NCBI GenBank assembly: GCA_025149125.1
Contig: CP102272.1
Span: 310,001-374,000 of the forward strand
DNA: 64,000 nucleotides
Direction: 5' to 3'
Source: [Clostridium] asparagiforme DSM 15981
Lineage (GTDB): Bacteria > Bacillota > Clostridia > Lachnospirales > Lachnospiraceae
Below are positions 26,742 to 35,291 of the stretch, one piece after another. The stretch's first letter is position 1, and each line of letters starts with the position of its first letter. The notes beneath the pieces were generated by a model. The model was given only the letters and a program-made list of their open reading frames with translations. It did not search any database and was not told the DNA's origin. The translations under genes and the position numbers were made by a program.

Positions 26742-28337
26742 TTACGTTTCAAGCCCCAGGGACTCCGCCGCCATCCGCCGCAGCTCGCCCCGCCTGACCT
26801 TGCCGGAAGTGTTTATGGGCAGAGCGGGAAGGGTGACAATGTGGCGGGGAAGCTTAAAGTGAGCCAGCCGCGGTTCCAGGAAGGCGCGGACATGCCCGGC
26901 GTCCAGATTTTCCCCTTCGCAGGCGGGAACCAGGCAGGCGCAAACCTCCTCCCCGTAGTACGGGTCCGGCAGACCGATCACTTTACACTCCTTTACGCCG
27001 GGATAACGCGACAGGACCGCTTCTACCTCCGCGGGGATGATTTTTTCACCGCCCCGGTTGATGATCTCCTTGATACGTCCCACATAGTGCAGGTATCCGC
27101 CGGAGTCGAGAAATCCTAGGTCCCCGGTGTGAAGCCAGCCGTCCCGGTCGATGGCCTGTGCGGTGAGGTCGGGCCGGTTGTAGTAGCCGGTCATCAGCAG
27201 GCGGCTTTTTACGCAGATTTCGCCGGTCTCCCCTGTTTTTAGGGCGGTTCCGCTTTCCAGGTCCGCGATTTTTCCGTTGCTGTGGTCCACAAAACGTCCC
27301 ACCGTGGTGCTGCGGATTTCCAGGCTGTCCGTGGGAGCGGCGATTGCGATGCCGGCGGTGGCTTCCGTCTGGCCTAGGCCGGGCAGCAGGGTTAAGCCAA
27401 AGGCCTGCTCGATTCGCACAAATGTTTCCGGCGGGCAGTAAGCGCCGCCAATGATGCCGGTGCGCAGACAGGACAGGTCGAAACTGTAGAAATCGCCGCG
27501 CCCCATCATCGCCTGGTACATGCAGGGAACACAGCTGAGTACGGTGCAGTGCTCCGCCTGTATGGTTTTCAGGATACTTATGGTGTGCAGATCATCCGGC
27601 ATCGCCAGACAGGCGCCGCAGGCCAGGGCGCTGAGCACATTTACGTCGATGCAGAAGATATGGAACAGCTGGAGGGCGCAGCAGATCACGTCCCGCTCTG
27701 TGAGGGACTGGCTGTGGGCCTTCTGGATCCCCCCATTTACCAGATTGTAATAGCTGGAAACCACGGCTTTTGGGGAGGAACCGGTGGTGCCGGAGGTGTA
27801 CAGGATCAGCCCGTCGTCCTGGGGACGCGTCTCATCCCTGGCCTGGCGGAAGCCCTGGGCTTGTTCCCCGCCCATTTGAATCAGTTGTTCCAGGGAGAGG
27901 CAGGGGCGGCCGTCCACGCCGCTGATGTCAAATACGGCCTCTAACGGATAGAGCTCCCCGATCCGGCGGCTTTCCTCATAAAAATCCACGCCTTTGTAAC
28001 TGTTTCCGATCATCAGAAAGCGGACGTTCGACAGAGCCATCAGCTCCGCCAGCTCCCCGGCTTTTAAGCCTGTATTCAGCATACAGGATACACATCCCGC
28101 TTTCTCGATTGCCAGGAAACAAAATACGGCGTTTGGGATATTTTCTGAGAGAATCGCCACATGATTTCCCCGCCGTACCCCGGCGGCCATGAGGCCGGCC
28201 GCGATCCGGTCCGTCAGCACATCCAGCTCCCGGTAGGTCCAGCGCATGCCCTTAAAGGTGAGGGCGGTCCGGCCGGGCCACCGGGTTGCCGTGCGTTCCA
28301 TAAATTGGGCGATTGTCAGGTTCAGCAATGGTTTCAT
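26742..28337 (-). CDS. AMP-dependent acyl-CoA ligase
   Basis: 531-aa cytoplasmic adenylate-forming enzyme (ANL superfamily). The P-loop is ILYTSGTTGSSPKAV, the A5 motif LLPGLGQTEATAG, the hinge TGDLGFLDSGGYLHYVGR, and the A10 catalytic Lys lies in NTSGKVRRGEL. It activates a carboxylic acid to its CoA thioester with ATP. It is co-transcribed with the anion transporter upstream, under a sigma54-type promoter, and sits beside a 2-hydroxyacyl-CoA dehydratase cluster. It could prime the CoA cycle there, the role proposed for FldL in Clostridium sporogenes; inference from context. Confidence 0.88.
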   Translation of the reverse strand: MKPLLNLTIAQFMERTATRWPGRTALTFKGMRWTYRELDVLTDRIAAGLMAAGVRRGNHVAILSENIPNAVFCFLAIEKAGCVSCMLNTGLKAGELAELMALSNVRFLMIGNSYKGVDFYEESRRIGELYPLEAVFDISGVDGRPCLSLEQLIQMGGEQAQGFRQARDETRPQDDGLILYTSGTTGSSPKAVVSSYYNLVNGGIQKAHSQSLTERDVICCALQLFHIFCIDVNVLSALACGACLAMPDDLHTISILKTIQAEHCTVLSCVPCMYQAMMGRGDFYSFDLSCLRTGIIGGAYCPPETFVRIEQAFGLTLLPGLGQTEATAGIAIAAPTDSLEIRSTTVGRFVDHSNGKIADLESGTALKTGETGEICVKSRLLMTGYYNRPDLTAQAIDRDGWLHTGDLGFLDSGGYLHYVGRIKEIINRGGEKIIPAEVEAVLSRYPGVKECKVIGLPDPYYGEEVCACLVPACEGENLDAGHVRAFLEPRLAHFKLPRHIVTLPALPINTSGKVRRGELRRMAAESLGLET

Positions 28338-28369
28338 TGATTCTTAAGGCCTCCTGTAAACGTTGCGGG

Positions 28370-29824
28370 TCAACAGACCAGATTGGCGATGGGCAGACCC
28401 ACGGCCAGCATGACGGCGATGCCGACCAGCCCGGCTGCCGCGCCGTATTTAAACAGCCTGCCCGCGCTGATCCAGCCGGAGTCCGCTGCGATTGCAACGG
28501 GCGGCGTGGCCGGTGCGGTGGCGAAGGCGAAGTTGATTCCGATGGTGATCATGATGGCTGCAATTACCGGGCTGATCAGACCGCTGTACAGGCTGGTGGA
28601 CAGCGGCATGGCGATGGCCATACAGATGGCGCAGGTCACGGAGTTGGACATGAAGTTGGTCAGGATCACGCTCATGGCGGCCAGGACGACGATGAACATG
28701 AAGGGACTTACGCCGGTGCAGAACATGCCGATGGTGTCCCCAAGCCAGGTGGAGACGCCGATGTCCCCGTTGGCCAGGGCGGTGCCCAGTTCCAGCAGCG
28801 CGCCCATGAACAGCAGCGTGCTGAAGGGAACCGCGGAGATGGCCTCTTTATAGGGCAAAACCGGCTTGCCGTCCACCTTGATAAAGTGAAGCAGTATAAT
28901 GGCCACAATGGGGGGATAGCACTGATGAATCTTGTTGAGCAGCGGATAGGCCGGCGGACAGAGGTATTTGGAGATACCGGGAGCCAGCCAGAGAACCACA
29001 ACGATCAGATAGACGGTTGCCGCGATTTTTTCCTGCTTGGAGAACGGTCCCTCATTCCCTTTGATGGCGTCGTAGTCCAGCCTGGAAAGTCTGGATACGT
29101 CCGGCCTCCACACATAGCGGCAGACCAAAAACCAGCCGATGGCGGTGAGGATGCCAACCGGCATCGCAACCATCACGTACTGGCCGAATTCCAGATTGTT
29201 GCCCGTATAGCTGTTGTAGGAGGAGAAGCCGATCAAAGTCATGGCGTGGGAGATCGGCGTTGTGGCCTGGGCGATTTGGCAGATGATAGCCAGGCTGGCG
29301 ATCATGACCGCGGGAAAAATATCGCCTTTGCCCTTCTCATACCCCAGGGATTCAAAAATCTCATATAAAATGGGCAGAAAGATCATGATGGTGGAGCTGG
29401 ACGACAGCCCGGACGAGAGGACGAAGATGGAAACAAAAATCATGGCGATGGTGCACCAGGCTCCCTTGCGGCTGAAGCTGCCGGTGAGAAACCAAACGGC
29501 CAGACGGTGGGCCACACCGGTGGCCTGCAGGCTCTTTGCCAGCATGAAGCAGAGCAGGAGATAGAACACGGTGCTGTTTCCCAGGGTCCCCGCGGCGACC
29601 TTGTTCATGCCCAGCTCCGGGATCAGCGCCAGGGCCAGAATCACGGCCAGGCTGGTCCAGTCCACGCCCACCAGAAGCCACATGAGAAGTCCGCCTACCA
29701 TGATAAACAGCGTCTGGGCGCCGGAGGCGCTGAGGCCGGAAGAAACCGGGATAAAACGGCCGAAGAAGCATAGGAACAGGCCGATGATAATAACAACAAT
29801 CTGATATGTCTTATATTTTTTCAT
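28370..29824 (-). CDS. DASS-family (SLC13-type) anion/carboxylate transporter
   Basis: 484-aa polytopic membrane protein, about 11-12 hydrophobic segments, of the divalent anion:Na+ symporter/ArsB-NhaD superfamily. The first repeat has the motif GNSTVFYLLLCFMLAKSLQ and the second the SNSVT motif (NFMSNSVTCAICMAIAMP). A strong GGAGGGGG site precedes the ATG. First gene of a two-gene operon with the acyl-CoA ligase, so it probably imports, or exchanges, the organic acid the ligase activates. Confidence 0.88.
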   Translation of the reverse strand: MKKYKTYQIVVIIIGLFLCFFGRFIPVSSGLSASGAQTLFIMVGGLLMWLLVGVDWTSLAVILALALIPELGMNKVAAGTLGNSTVFYLLLCFMLAKSLQATGVAHRLAVWFLTGSFSRKGAWCTIAMIFVSIFVLSSGLSSSSTIMIFLPILYEIFESLGYEKGKGDIFPAVMIASLAIICQIAQATTPISHAMTLIGFSSYNSYTGNNLEFGQYVMVAMPVGILTAIGWFLVCRYVWRPDVSRLSRLDYDAIKGNEGPFSKQEKIAATVYLIVVVLWLAPGISKYLCPPAYPLLNKIHQCYPPIVAIILLHFIKVDGKPVLPYKEAISAVPFSTLLFMGALLELGTALANGDIGVSTWLGDTIGMFCTGVSPFMFIVVLAAMSVILTNFMSNSVTCAICMAIAMPLSTSLYSGLISPVIAAIMITIGINFAFATAPATPPVAIAADSGWISAGRLFKYGAAAGLVGIAVMLAVGLPIANLVC

Positions 29825-29898
29825 TGTAACAATCCCCCTCCAAAGGTGTTTGTTAAAAAAACATCAATCAATATGCGCCGCCACCTACGGTATTATAG

Positions 29899-29915
29899 AG
29901 CAAGTTCAATGCCAA
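29899..29915 (-). promoter_or_regulatory. Sigma54 (-24/-12) promoter for transporter/ligase operon
   Basis: Minus strand reads TTGGCATTGAACTTGCT: GG and GC are separated by exactly 10 bases and the sequence fits TTGGCAYRNNNNTTGCW at nearly every position. It lies 75 bases upstream of the transporter start and faces the divergent gene for a sigma54-dependent activator. Confidence 0.85.
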
Positions 29916-29984
29916 GCTGAGGGAGAAGAAATTTGGCTGGAATCCCCCGAGAATTGTCTGCGAATTAACAAAATAGGAAATGGA

Positions 29985-30110
29985 TGTGCAAAATACTGCC
30001 GGCGTTTCCTGCTGTGATAGGATCTGATTGCACAAGAGAATGTGCAAAAACTATAGTTTTGTGTGCAAAAATTGAGCTGGATGCATTGAAATGTGCAAAA
30101 CAAGTGCAAA
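29985..30110. promoter_or_regulatory. Upstream activator site array (TGTGCAAAA repeats)
   Basis: TGTGCAAAA occurs at 29985, 30041, 30062 and 30092, with AGTGCAAA at 30103. The 30041 copy forms an inverted repeat with TTGCACA at 30028-30034. Start-to-start distances of 21, 30 and 11 bases are near whole helical turns. The array lies 70-195 bases upstream of the -24/-12 promoter, the usual place for sigma54 activator sites. This is the main content of the 445-base gap between the transporter and regulator genes. Confidence 0.75.
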
Positions 30111-30175
30111 GTGCATTGACAATCTATAAATTTTATGGAATTATTATAACCATTGAATTGATATTGATAAAAATT

Positions 30176-30204
30176 TTGACAAATTTACTCAATATTATTA
30201 TAAT
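30176..30204 (+). promoter_or_regulatory. Consensus sigma-A promoter of the sigma54 activator gene
   Basis: TTGACA, 17-bp spacer, TATAAT: a perfect consensus 65 bases upstream of the activator's ATG. It lies just past the TGTGCAAAA array, so the activator may also autoregulate. Confidence 0.88.
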
Positions 30205-30269
30205 AAAAACCAACAGGATATTTCAAGGACAGGTGTATGGGTTAGACTAAAAAGGAATGGGGATATGTT

Positions 30270-31619
30270 ATGGTAATGAATGAATTGCTGTTGCCGGATT
30301 TATTTACGCTGCTGGACAGCCTGGATTGGGGAATCAGCATCTTTGATGAGAACGGCAAATTTCTGTGGGTCAACCGCTATGTGCTAAAGTGCAGCGGACG
30401 TCCCAGGAAATTTTACGAGGGGAAATCCGTCTACGATTTCCAAAGTCTGGGGATTCTGGACACACCGGTCTGCTCCGAGGTGTTCCGCCTGAAAAAGAAG
30501 GTGACCCATCTCCAATATTCTTACACGGGAAGCGGAACGCTGGGGGAATTTATCGTCACCGCCACGCCGATTTTCGACAGCAACGGCAATGTGAAGTACG
30601 CGGTGGCGGACCGGATGGACGTGCGCCATTTAAAGGCGCGTCACGAGCTGGTTTTGCGGGAACGCCAACAGCACGACGCTTCGAAGATCAAGGTGGAGAG
30701 CAAGAAGCTGGAGCTGATCTACCGGAGCGGTGTGATGGAGAAGCTGGTGAAGGATGTGGAGCGGGCCGCGGCGGTGGCCAGCGTGATCCTGCTCCAGGGC
30801 GAGTCGGGCACAGGTAAGGAGGTGTTCGCCCACTATATTCATGAGAACAGCCCTTATCGGAACGGGCCTATGATTGAAATTAACTGCGCGTCCATGCCCG
30901 AGTCCCTGCTGGAATCCGAGCTGTTCGGCTACACCAAGGGGGCGTTTACCGGAGCGCTGAACACGGGGAAGGAGGGACTGATCGAGGCGGCGGACAAGGG
31001 AACGCTGTTTCTGGATGAGATCAACTCCATGCCCCTGGGGCTTCAGGCCAAGCTTCTGCGCGTTTTGGAGAGCAAATCCATTACCAGGATCGGCTCCACC
31101 AAACCCATCGACGTGGACTTCCGGCTGATCGCCGCCACCAACCGCAGCCTGGTGGAATGTGTGGAGGAACGGATCTTCCGGGCGGATCTCTACTACCGGC
31201 TGAATGTGATTCCGGTGACGATTCCGCCGCTGCGGGAGCGCAAGGAGGATATTCCGGTGCTGACGGATTTTTTCCTGGACAAGTTCTGCGACCGGTATTC
31301 CCTGCAAAAGAAGTTCGCAAAGCGGGTCTACCGTACCTTTGAGGCCTACAGCTGGCCGGGAAATGTGCGGGAACTGAAAAATATTGTAGAGCGGATGGTG
31401 ATCATGAGTACGGTTTCCACCATCACCATTAACGAGATTCCCCAGAGTATGTTTAGCGAAAACGGTTTCCCCGCCGGGCCGGAGCCGGAGATGGATGAAA
31501 AGGAGCGCATCCGGCGGGCGCTGGAGATCAACAACGGACACCGGGAGAAGACGGCGCGGTATCTGAATATATCCAGGCGGACGCTGCAGTATAAGTTGAA
31601 AAAATATGGGTTGAACTGA
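30270..31619 (+). CDS. PAS-domain sigma54-dependent transcriptional activator
   Basis: 449-aa enhancer-binding protein. Residues about 8-120 form a PAS sensor (DSLDWGISIFDENGKFLWVN), probably binding a small ligand. Residues about 150-380 form the AAA+ domain with Walker A GESGTGKE, the sigma54-contact loop GAFTGA and Walker B GTLFLDEI. Residues about 405-449 hold a Fis-type HTH (RRALEINNGHREKTARYLNISRRTLQYKL). It is divergent from the transporter/ligase operon and upstream of the dehydratase cluster; both have -24/-12 promoters, so it very likely activates both. Confidence 0.95.
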   Translation: MVMNELLLPDLFTLLDSLDWGISIFDENGKFLWVNRYVLKCSGRPRKFYEGKSVYDFQSLGILDTPVCSEVFRLKKKVTHLQYSYTGSGTLGEFIVTATPIFDSNGNVKYAVADRMDVRHLKARHELVLRERQQHDASKIKVESKKLELIYRSGVMEKLVKDVERAAAVASVILLQGESGTGKEVFAHYIHENSPYRNGPMIEINCASMPESLLESELFGYTKGAFTGALNTGKEGLIEAADKGTLFLDEINSMPLGLQAKLLRVLESKSITRIGSTKPIDVDFRLIAATNRSLVECVEERIFRADLYYRLNVIPVTIPPLRERKEDIPVLTDFFLDKFCDRYSLQKKFAKRVYRTFEAYSWPGNVRELKNIVERMVIMSTVSTITINEIPQSMFSENGFPAGPEPEMDEKERIRRALEINNGHREKTARYLNISRRTLQYKLKKYGLN

Positions 31620-31634
31620 ATCGGGCGCTGGAGA

Positions 31635-31684
31635 GCGGCGGTTCCGGAAATTCCTGAGGAGGGATTTCCGGGGCCGCCGTTTTG
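31635..31684 (+). terminator. Intrinsic terminator after the sigma54 activator
   Basis: CGGCGGTTCCGGAAAT pairs with ATTTCCGGGGCCGCCG (wobble pairs) and is followed by TTTTG. It separates the activator transcript from the dehydratase operon. Confidence 0.75.
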
Positions 31685-31787
31685 ACGTGTGGGAGTTGGC
31701 GTAAAGGGGAGTGGTGCCAGGATGTTCACCGGCGCTGCGTTTAAGGCGACACGGAGGATGGCCCTCACCGCGCCGTGCTTCGGAAAT

Positions 31788-31804
31788 TTGGCATATTTTT
31801 TGCT
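31788..31804 (+). promoter_or_regulatory. Sigma54 (-24/-12) promoter of the 2-hydroxyacyl-CoA dehydratase operon
   Basis: TTGGCATATTTTTTGCT: GG at 31790-31791 and GC at 31802-31803 are 10 bases apart, an excellent match. It lies 115 bases upstream of the CoA-transferase start, in a gap of about 300 bases that otherwise holds the terminator of the preceding gene. No TGTGCAAAA site was found close to it. Confidence 0.85.
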
Positions 31805-31918
31805 TGTAATTTTGGTAAAACGGCAAGGCGCAGATTCAGCCCCGGTACCGACGGCCGCCACCTGATTTTCCGGGAGCTGCTGCGATGCGCCGTGTGGGAA
31901 AAGACGAAAGGAGAGGGA

Positions 31919-33124
31919 ATGATGAAACCATTGGAAGGGATCAAGGTGGTGGAACTGACCACATATTTTGCAGCGCCAGCCTGCGGCCGCATGCTGGCCG
32001 ACTGGGGCGCGGAGGTGATTAAAGTGGAGGGCCCCAAGGGGGACCCGTACCGCACCGCCTACAGGGGGCAGAGGACGCCGCAGTTTGAGGAGGGATGTCC
32101 CAGCTTCGACCTGGAGAACAGCAATAAATCCTTTGTTTGTCTGGACACCAAGACGGAGGGTGGACGGGAGGCGGTATTAAAGCTGATCTCCCAGTGTGAT
32201 GTGTTTCTCACCAACAACCGGTTGAGCGCCCTGAAGAAAATGGGGTTGACCTACGAGGAGGTCCATGCGCTTTACCCCAAGGTAGTCTACGCGGAAGTGC
32301 TGGGTTACGGGGCCAAGGGGCCGCTGAAGGACCGTCCGGGATACGACTACACCGCATTTTTCTCCCGCAGCGGCCTGATGGCGGATTTGAGCTCCAAGGG
32401 CGGCAATGTGATGAACACGGTGGCGGGCTTTGGTGACCATGTGACGGCCATCACCCTGGCTTCCGGAATCTGCGCGGCCCTTTTAAAGGCCCAGCGCACC
32501 GGGGAGGGCGACCGTGTCAGCGTGGCGCTGTATCAGGCGGCTATTTTCATCCTCAGCAACGGCCTGCTCTGCGCGGAGTACGGGCGGGAATACCCGCGGA
32601 CCCATTTCGACTGCAACAGTCCGCTGCTCACCTGCTACCGCTGTAGGGACGGCGAGTGGATCTACCTCTCCATGCCGGAGTACGACAAGATGTGGCCCAG
32701 GATCTGCCGGGATATCTTCGAGCGCCCGGATCTGGCGGAGGATCCCAGGTTTTACTGCATCGCGGAGACCAACAAGCGCATCGGGGAGGCGGTGGCTGTG
32801 TGCGATGAGATATTTGCGGAGCACGACAGCGCCTACTGGATTGGGAAGATGGAGGCCAATGATATCGCCCACGAGAAGCTGGCCCATTTTACGGACGTGC
32901 TGAAGGATGAACAGGCCTGGGCAAACGGTTTTTTGCAGGAGTACACCTATCCAGGCGGCGAGAAAACGGTATTTTCCAGCACGCCGGTGTCCTTTGAGTC
33001 CATCGGGGAGCTGCCCTTTAAACATGCGGGCGTGGTGGGGGGAGATACCCGGGAGGTGTTAAAGGCAGCCGGATATGCGGAGGAGGAGATCGAAGCGCTG
33101 GTCGCCTCCGGCGCAGCAAAATGA
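31919..33124 (+). CDS. CaiB/BaiF-type (class III) CoA-transferase, HadA/FldA-like
   Basis: 401-aa formyl-CoA transferase family enzyme. It begins LEGIKVVELTTYFAAPACGRMLADWGAEVIKVE, the family's Rossmann-like N-terminus, followed by NKSFVCLD and the RPGYDYTAFFSRSG segment. In had/fld clusters the homologue moves CoA between an acyl-CoA and a 2-hydroxyacid. AAAGGAG precedes tandem ATG codons (31919 and 31922). First gene of a seven-gene operon behind a sigma54 promoter. The substrate (leucine- or aromatic-derived hydroxyacid) cannot be read from the sequence. Confidence 0.88.
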   Translation: MMKPLEGIKVVELTTYFAAPACGRMLADWGAEVIKVEGPKGDPYRTAYRGQRTPQFEEGCPSFDLENSNKSFVCLDTKTEGGREAVLKLISQCDVFLTNNRLSALKKMGLTYEEVHALYPKVVYAEVLGYGAKGPLKDRPGYDYTAFFSRSGLMADLSSKGGNVMNTVAGFGDHVTAITLASGICAALLKAQRTGEGDRVSVALYQAAIFILSNGLLCAEYGREYPRTHFDCNSPLLTCYRCRDGEWIYLSMPEYDKMWPRICRDIFERPDLAEDPRFYCIAETNKRIGEAVAVCDEIFAEHDSAYWIGKMEANDIAHEKLAHFTDVLKDEQAWANGFLQEYTYPGGEKTVFSSTPVSFESIGELPFKHAGVVGGDTREVLKAAGYAEEEIEALVASGAAK

Positions 33125-33179
33125 GCGGAGCGCTGTTTGACGCGGAGTGAACAAACGACGGGAACAGGAGGGATTTTCC

Positions 33180-33971
33180 ATGCTGACAATGGGGGTTGAC
33201 ATCGGCTCCACCGCATCCAAAGCGGTGATCCTGGAGGACGGCAGCCGGATTGTGGCGAAACGGGTGGTTCCGGTGGGAACCGGCACACGGGGGCCGCGGG
33301 AGGTGTACGAGAGCACCCTGGCTGCGGCCGGGGTGAAGGGATCTGAGATCAGCCGCGTGGTGGCCACGGGGTATGGGCGGATGAACTTTGAGATGGCAGA
33401 CCGGGAGCTGAGCGAGGTCAGCTGTCACGGACGGGGCGTGCGTTTTCTGCTGCCGGACGTGCGGACCGTGATCGATATCGGAGGTCAGGACGCCAAGGCG
33501 CTGCTGTTGGATGAGCGGGGGAACCTGGACAATTTTATTATGAACGACAAGTGCGCCGCCGGTACCGGGCGTTTTCTGGAAGCCATGGCCAGGGTGTTGG
33601 ATGTGGCGGTGGAGGAGATGGGGGAGTTGTCCGAGCGCTCCGCGCATCCGGTGTCCATCAGCAGTACCTGTGCGGTGTTTGCGGAGTCGGAGGTAATCTC
33701 GCGGCTGGCTAACGGTGAGAAAATCGAAGATATCGTGGCCGGGATTCACACCTCGGTGGCAAAAAAGGTCAGCGGACTGGCCATCCGCATGGGCTACCGG
33801 CCCAGAGTGGCTATGAGCGGGGGCGTGGCGCGAAACCGCGGCATCGTCCGTGCTATGGAACGGGAGCTGGGGTGCGGGATCACGGTTCCCGAGGACTGCC
33901 AGCTGGCCGGCGCCATCGGAGCGGCGCTGTTTGCCTACAGCGATATGGAAAAACTTGTAAAAGGTGGGTGA
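33180..33971 (+). CDS. 2-hydroxyacyl-CoA dehydratase activator ATPase, HgdC/HadI-like
   Basis: 263-aa ATP-dependent reductase of the BadF/BadG/HgdC family (acetate-kinase fold). GVDIGSTASKAVILEDG is the phosphate-1 motif. The cysteines that bind the shared [4Fe-4S] of the homodimer are visible: NDKCAAGTGRF (Cys125) and SSTCAVFAE (Cys164). It injects a high-energy electron into the dehydratase. The start at 33180 has GGAGGG upstream; a longer reading from 33147 lacks a site. Extremely oxygen-sensitive family; obligate partner of the next two genes. Confidence 0.94.
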   Translation: MLTMGVDIGSTASKAVILEDGSRIVAKRVVPVGTGTRGPREVYESTLAAAGVKGSEISRVVATGYGRMNFEMADRELSEVSCHGRGVRFLLPDVRTVIDIGGQDAKALLLDERGNLDNFIMNDKCAAGTGRFLEAMARVLDVAVEEMGELSERSAHPVSISSTCAVFAESEVISRLANGEKIEDIVAGIHTSVAKKVSGLAIRMGYRPRVAMSGGVARNRGIVRAMERELGCGITVPEDCQLAGAIGAALFAYSDMEKLVKGG

Positions 33972-34016
33972 TTGCCTGCCCACGGCAATCAATAAACGAA
34001 AAAGGAGAGTAGAAAC

Positions 34017-35291
34017 ATGAGTGAACAGAACACAACTCCGGCGGCGGCGCCGGCGAAACCGAAACGGCCAAAATCCAAGTCCCAGCTGATGGCCGGCGCT
34101 CTGCTGGATAAAGCGTACAACGACGCCATTGAGGCGAAAGCCAGAGGGGAGAAGATCGGCTGGGCCACATCCCTCTTTCCCCAGGAGATAGCGGAGACGC
34201 TGGGTCTGAACATCGTTTACCCGGAGAACCACGGAGCCGCCGTAGCGGCCAAGAAGCTGGCGGAACCGTTTTTACACTATGCGGAGGCCCACGGCTGCAA
34301 CAACGACCTCTGCTCTTACGCTAAAATCGACCTGGCCTACGCGGATCTTTTGGAGTGCAGCCCGGCCAGCAACATGGCGGTGCCGGATTTCCTGCTGGTG
34401 GCAAACAACGGCTGTAACGAGATTACCAAATGGTTTGAGCTTTTGAGTCGCAAGTACAAGATTCCGATTTTTATGATCGACATGACTTACAACCACCTGC
34501 CTCAGGTGACGGAGTCCCGGGTAAAATATATCCGCGCCCAGATCGAGAAGCTGATTGAGGATCTGTCTGCATTTACTGGGAAAAAATGGGATCCAGACCG
34601 GTTTGCAGAGGTTATGCGAATCTCCACGGCCAATCGGAACCTGTGGGAGCAGATCGCGGATTACCTGGCGTTGGAGCCAAGCCCCTTAAGCGGCTTCGAT
34701 TTGTTTAACTATATGGGACCCATGGTATTTACCAGAGGGCGGGAGGAGACGGGGGATGTGATGCGCCAGCTGATCGCGGAGATCGAGGAGCACATCAAAA
34801 ACGGGACGTCCACCTACCCGGGCGAGCAGCATTTCCGGGTGTTCTGGGAGGGCATCGCCTGCTGGCCCTATCTGTCCCACAACCTGAAAACTCTGAAAAA
34901 ATACGGGATCAACGTCTGCGCCACGGCTTACGCCCGGGCCTGGTCCCTGGACTACACGCCCGGCGACATCGAGAGTCTGGCGCGGGCGTACTCGTTCACC
35001 AGCTCCAACAACATTCTGATGGACGAGAGCATCCGCAGGAGAAAGGAGTGGAATGAGAAGTTCCACATTGACGGGACGATTTACCATGTAAACCGCGCCT
35101 GCAAGGTGATGGTGTGCCAGCAGCAGGAGCTGATGCGCCGGGTTTCGGAGGCCTGCGGCAACCTGCCCTTTATGGCTTTTGACGGGGATCAGGCGGATTA
35201 CCGGAATTTCAGCGAGGCCCAGTTTGAGACGCGGATCGAGGCATTTGCGGAGCTGATGAGAAAGCATAAGGAGGAATTGCGCAATGGCTAG
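34017..35291 (+). CDS. 2-hydroxyacyl-CoA dehydratase alpha subunit, HadB/FldB-like
   Basis: 424-aa subunit of the HgdAB/FldBC family. A charged Ala/Pro/Lys-rich N-terminus (residues about 5-25) precedes the conserved region with EAHGCNNDLCSYAK, LLVANNGCNEITKWFE and WEGIACWPY, which supply Cys ligands for a [4Fe-4S] cluster. The enzyme removes water from an (R)-2-hydroxyacyl-CoA through a ketyl radical. The gene overlaps the beta subunit by 8 bases. It follows the activator by 45 bases with GGAGAG before the ATG. Confidence 0.93.
   Translation: MSEQNTTPAAAPAKPKRPKSKSQLMAGALLDKAYNDAIEAKARGEKIGWATSLFPQEIAETLGLNIVYPENHGAAVAAKKLAEPFLHYAEAHGCNNDLCSYAKIDLAYADLLECSPASNMAVPDFLLVANNGCNEITKWFELLSRKYKIPIFMIDMTYNHLPQVTESRVKYIRAQIEKLIEDLSAFTGKKWDPDRFAEVMRISTANRNLWEQIADYLALEPSPLSGFDLFNYMGPMVFTRGREETGDVMRQLIAEIEEHIKNGTSTYPGEQHFRVFWEGIACWPYLSHNLKTLKKYGINVCATAYARAWSLDYTPGDIESLARAYSFTSSNNILMDESIRRRKEWNEKFHIDGTIYHVNRACKVMVCQQQELMRRVSEACGNLPFMAFDGDQADYRNFSEAQFETRIEAFAELMRKHKEELRNG

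Noticed and set aside
28313..29368. 351-codon frame on the plus strand over the DASS transporter
   Set aside because: Asp/Gly/His-rich shadow of a membrane-protein gene; no start context.
30630..31826. 398-codon antisense frame over the sigma54 activator
   Set aside because: The sense gene has intact Walker A, GAFTGA and Fis-type HTH motifs; the antisense frame has none.
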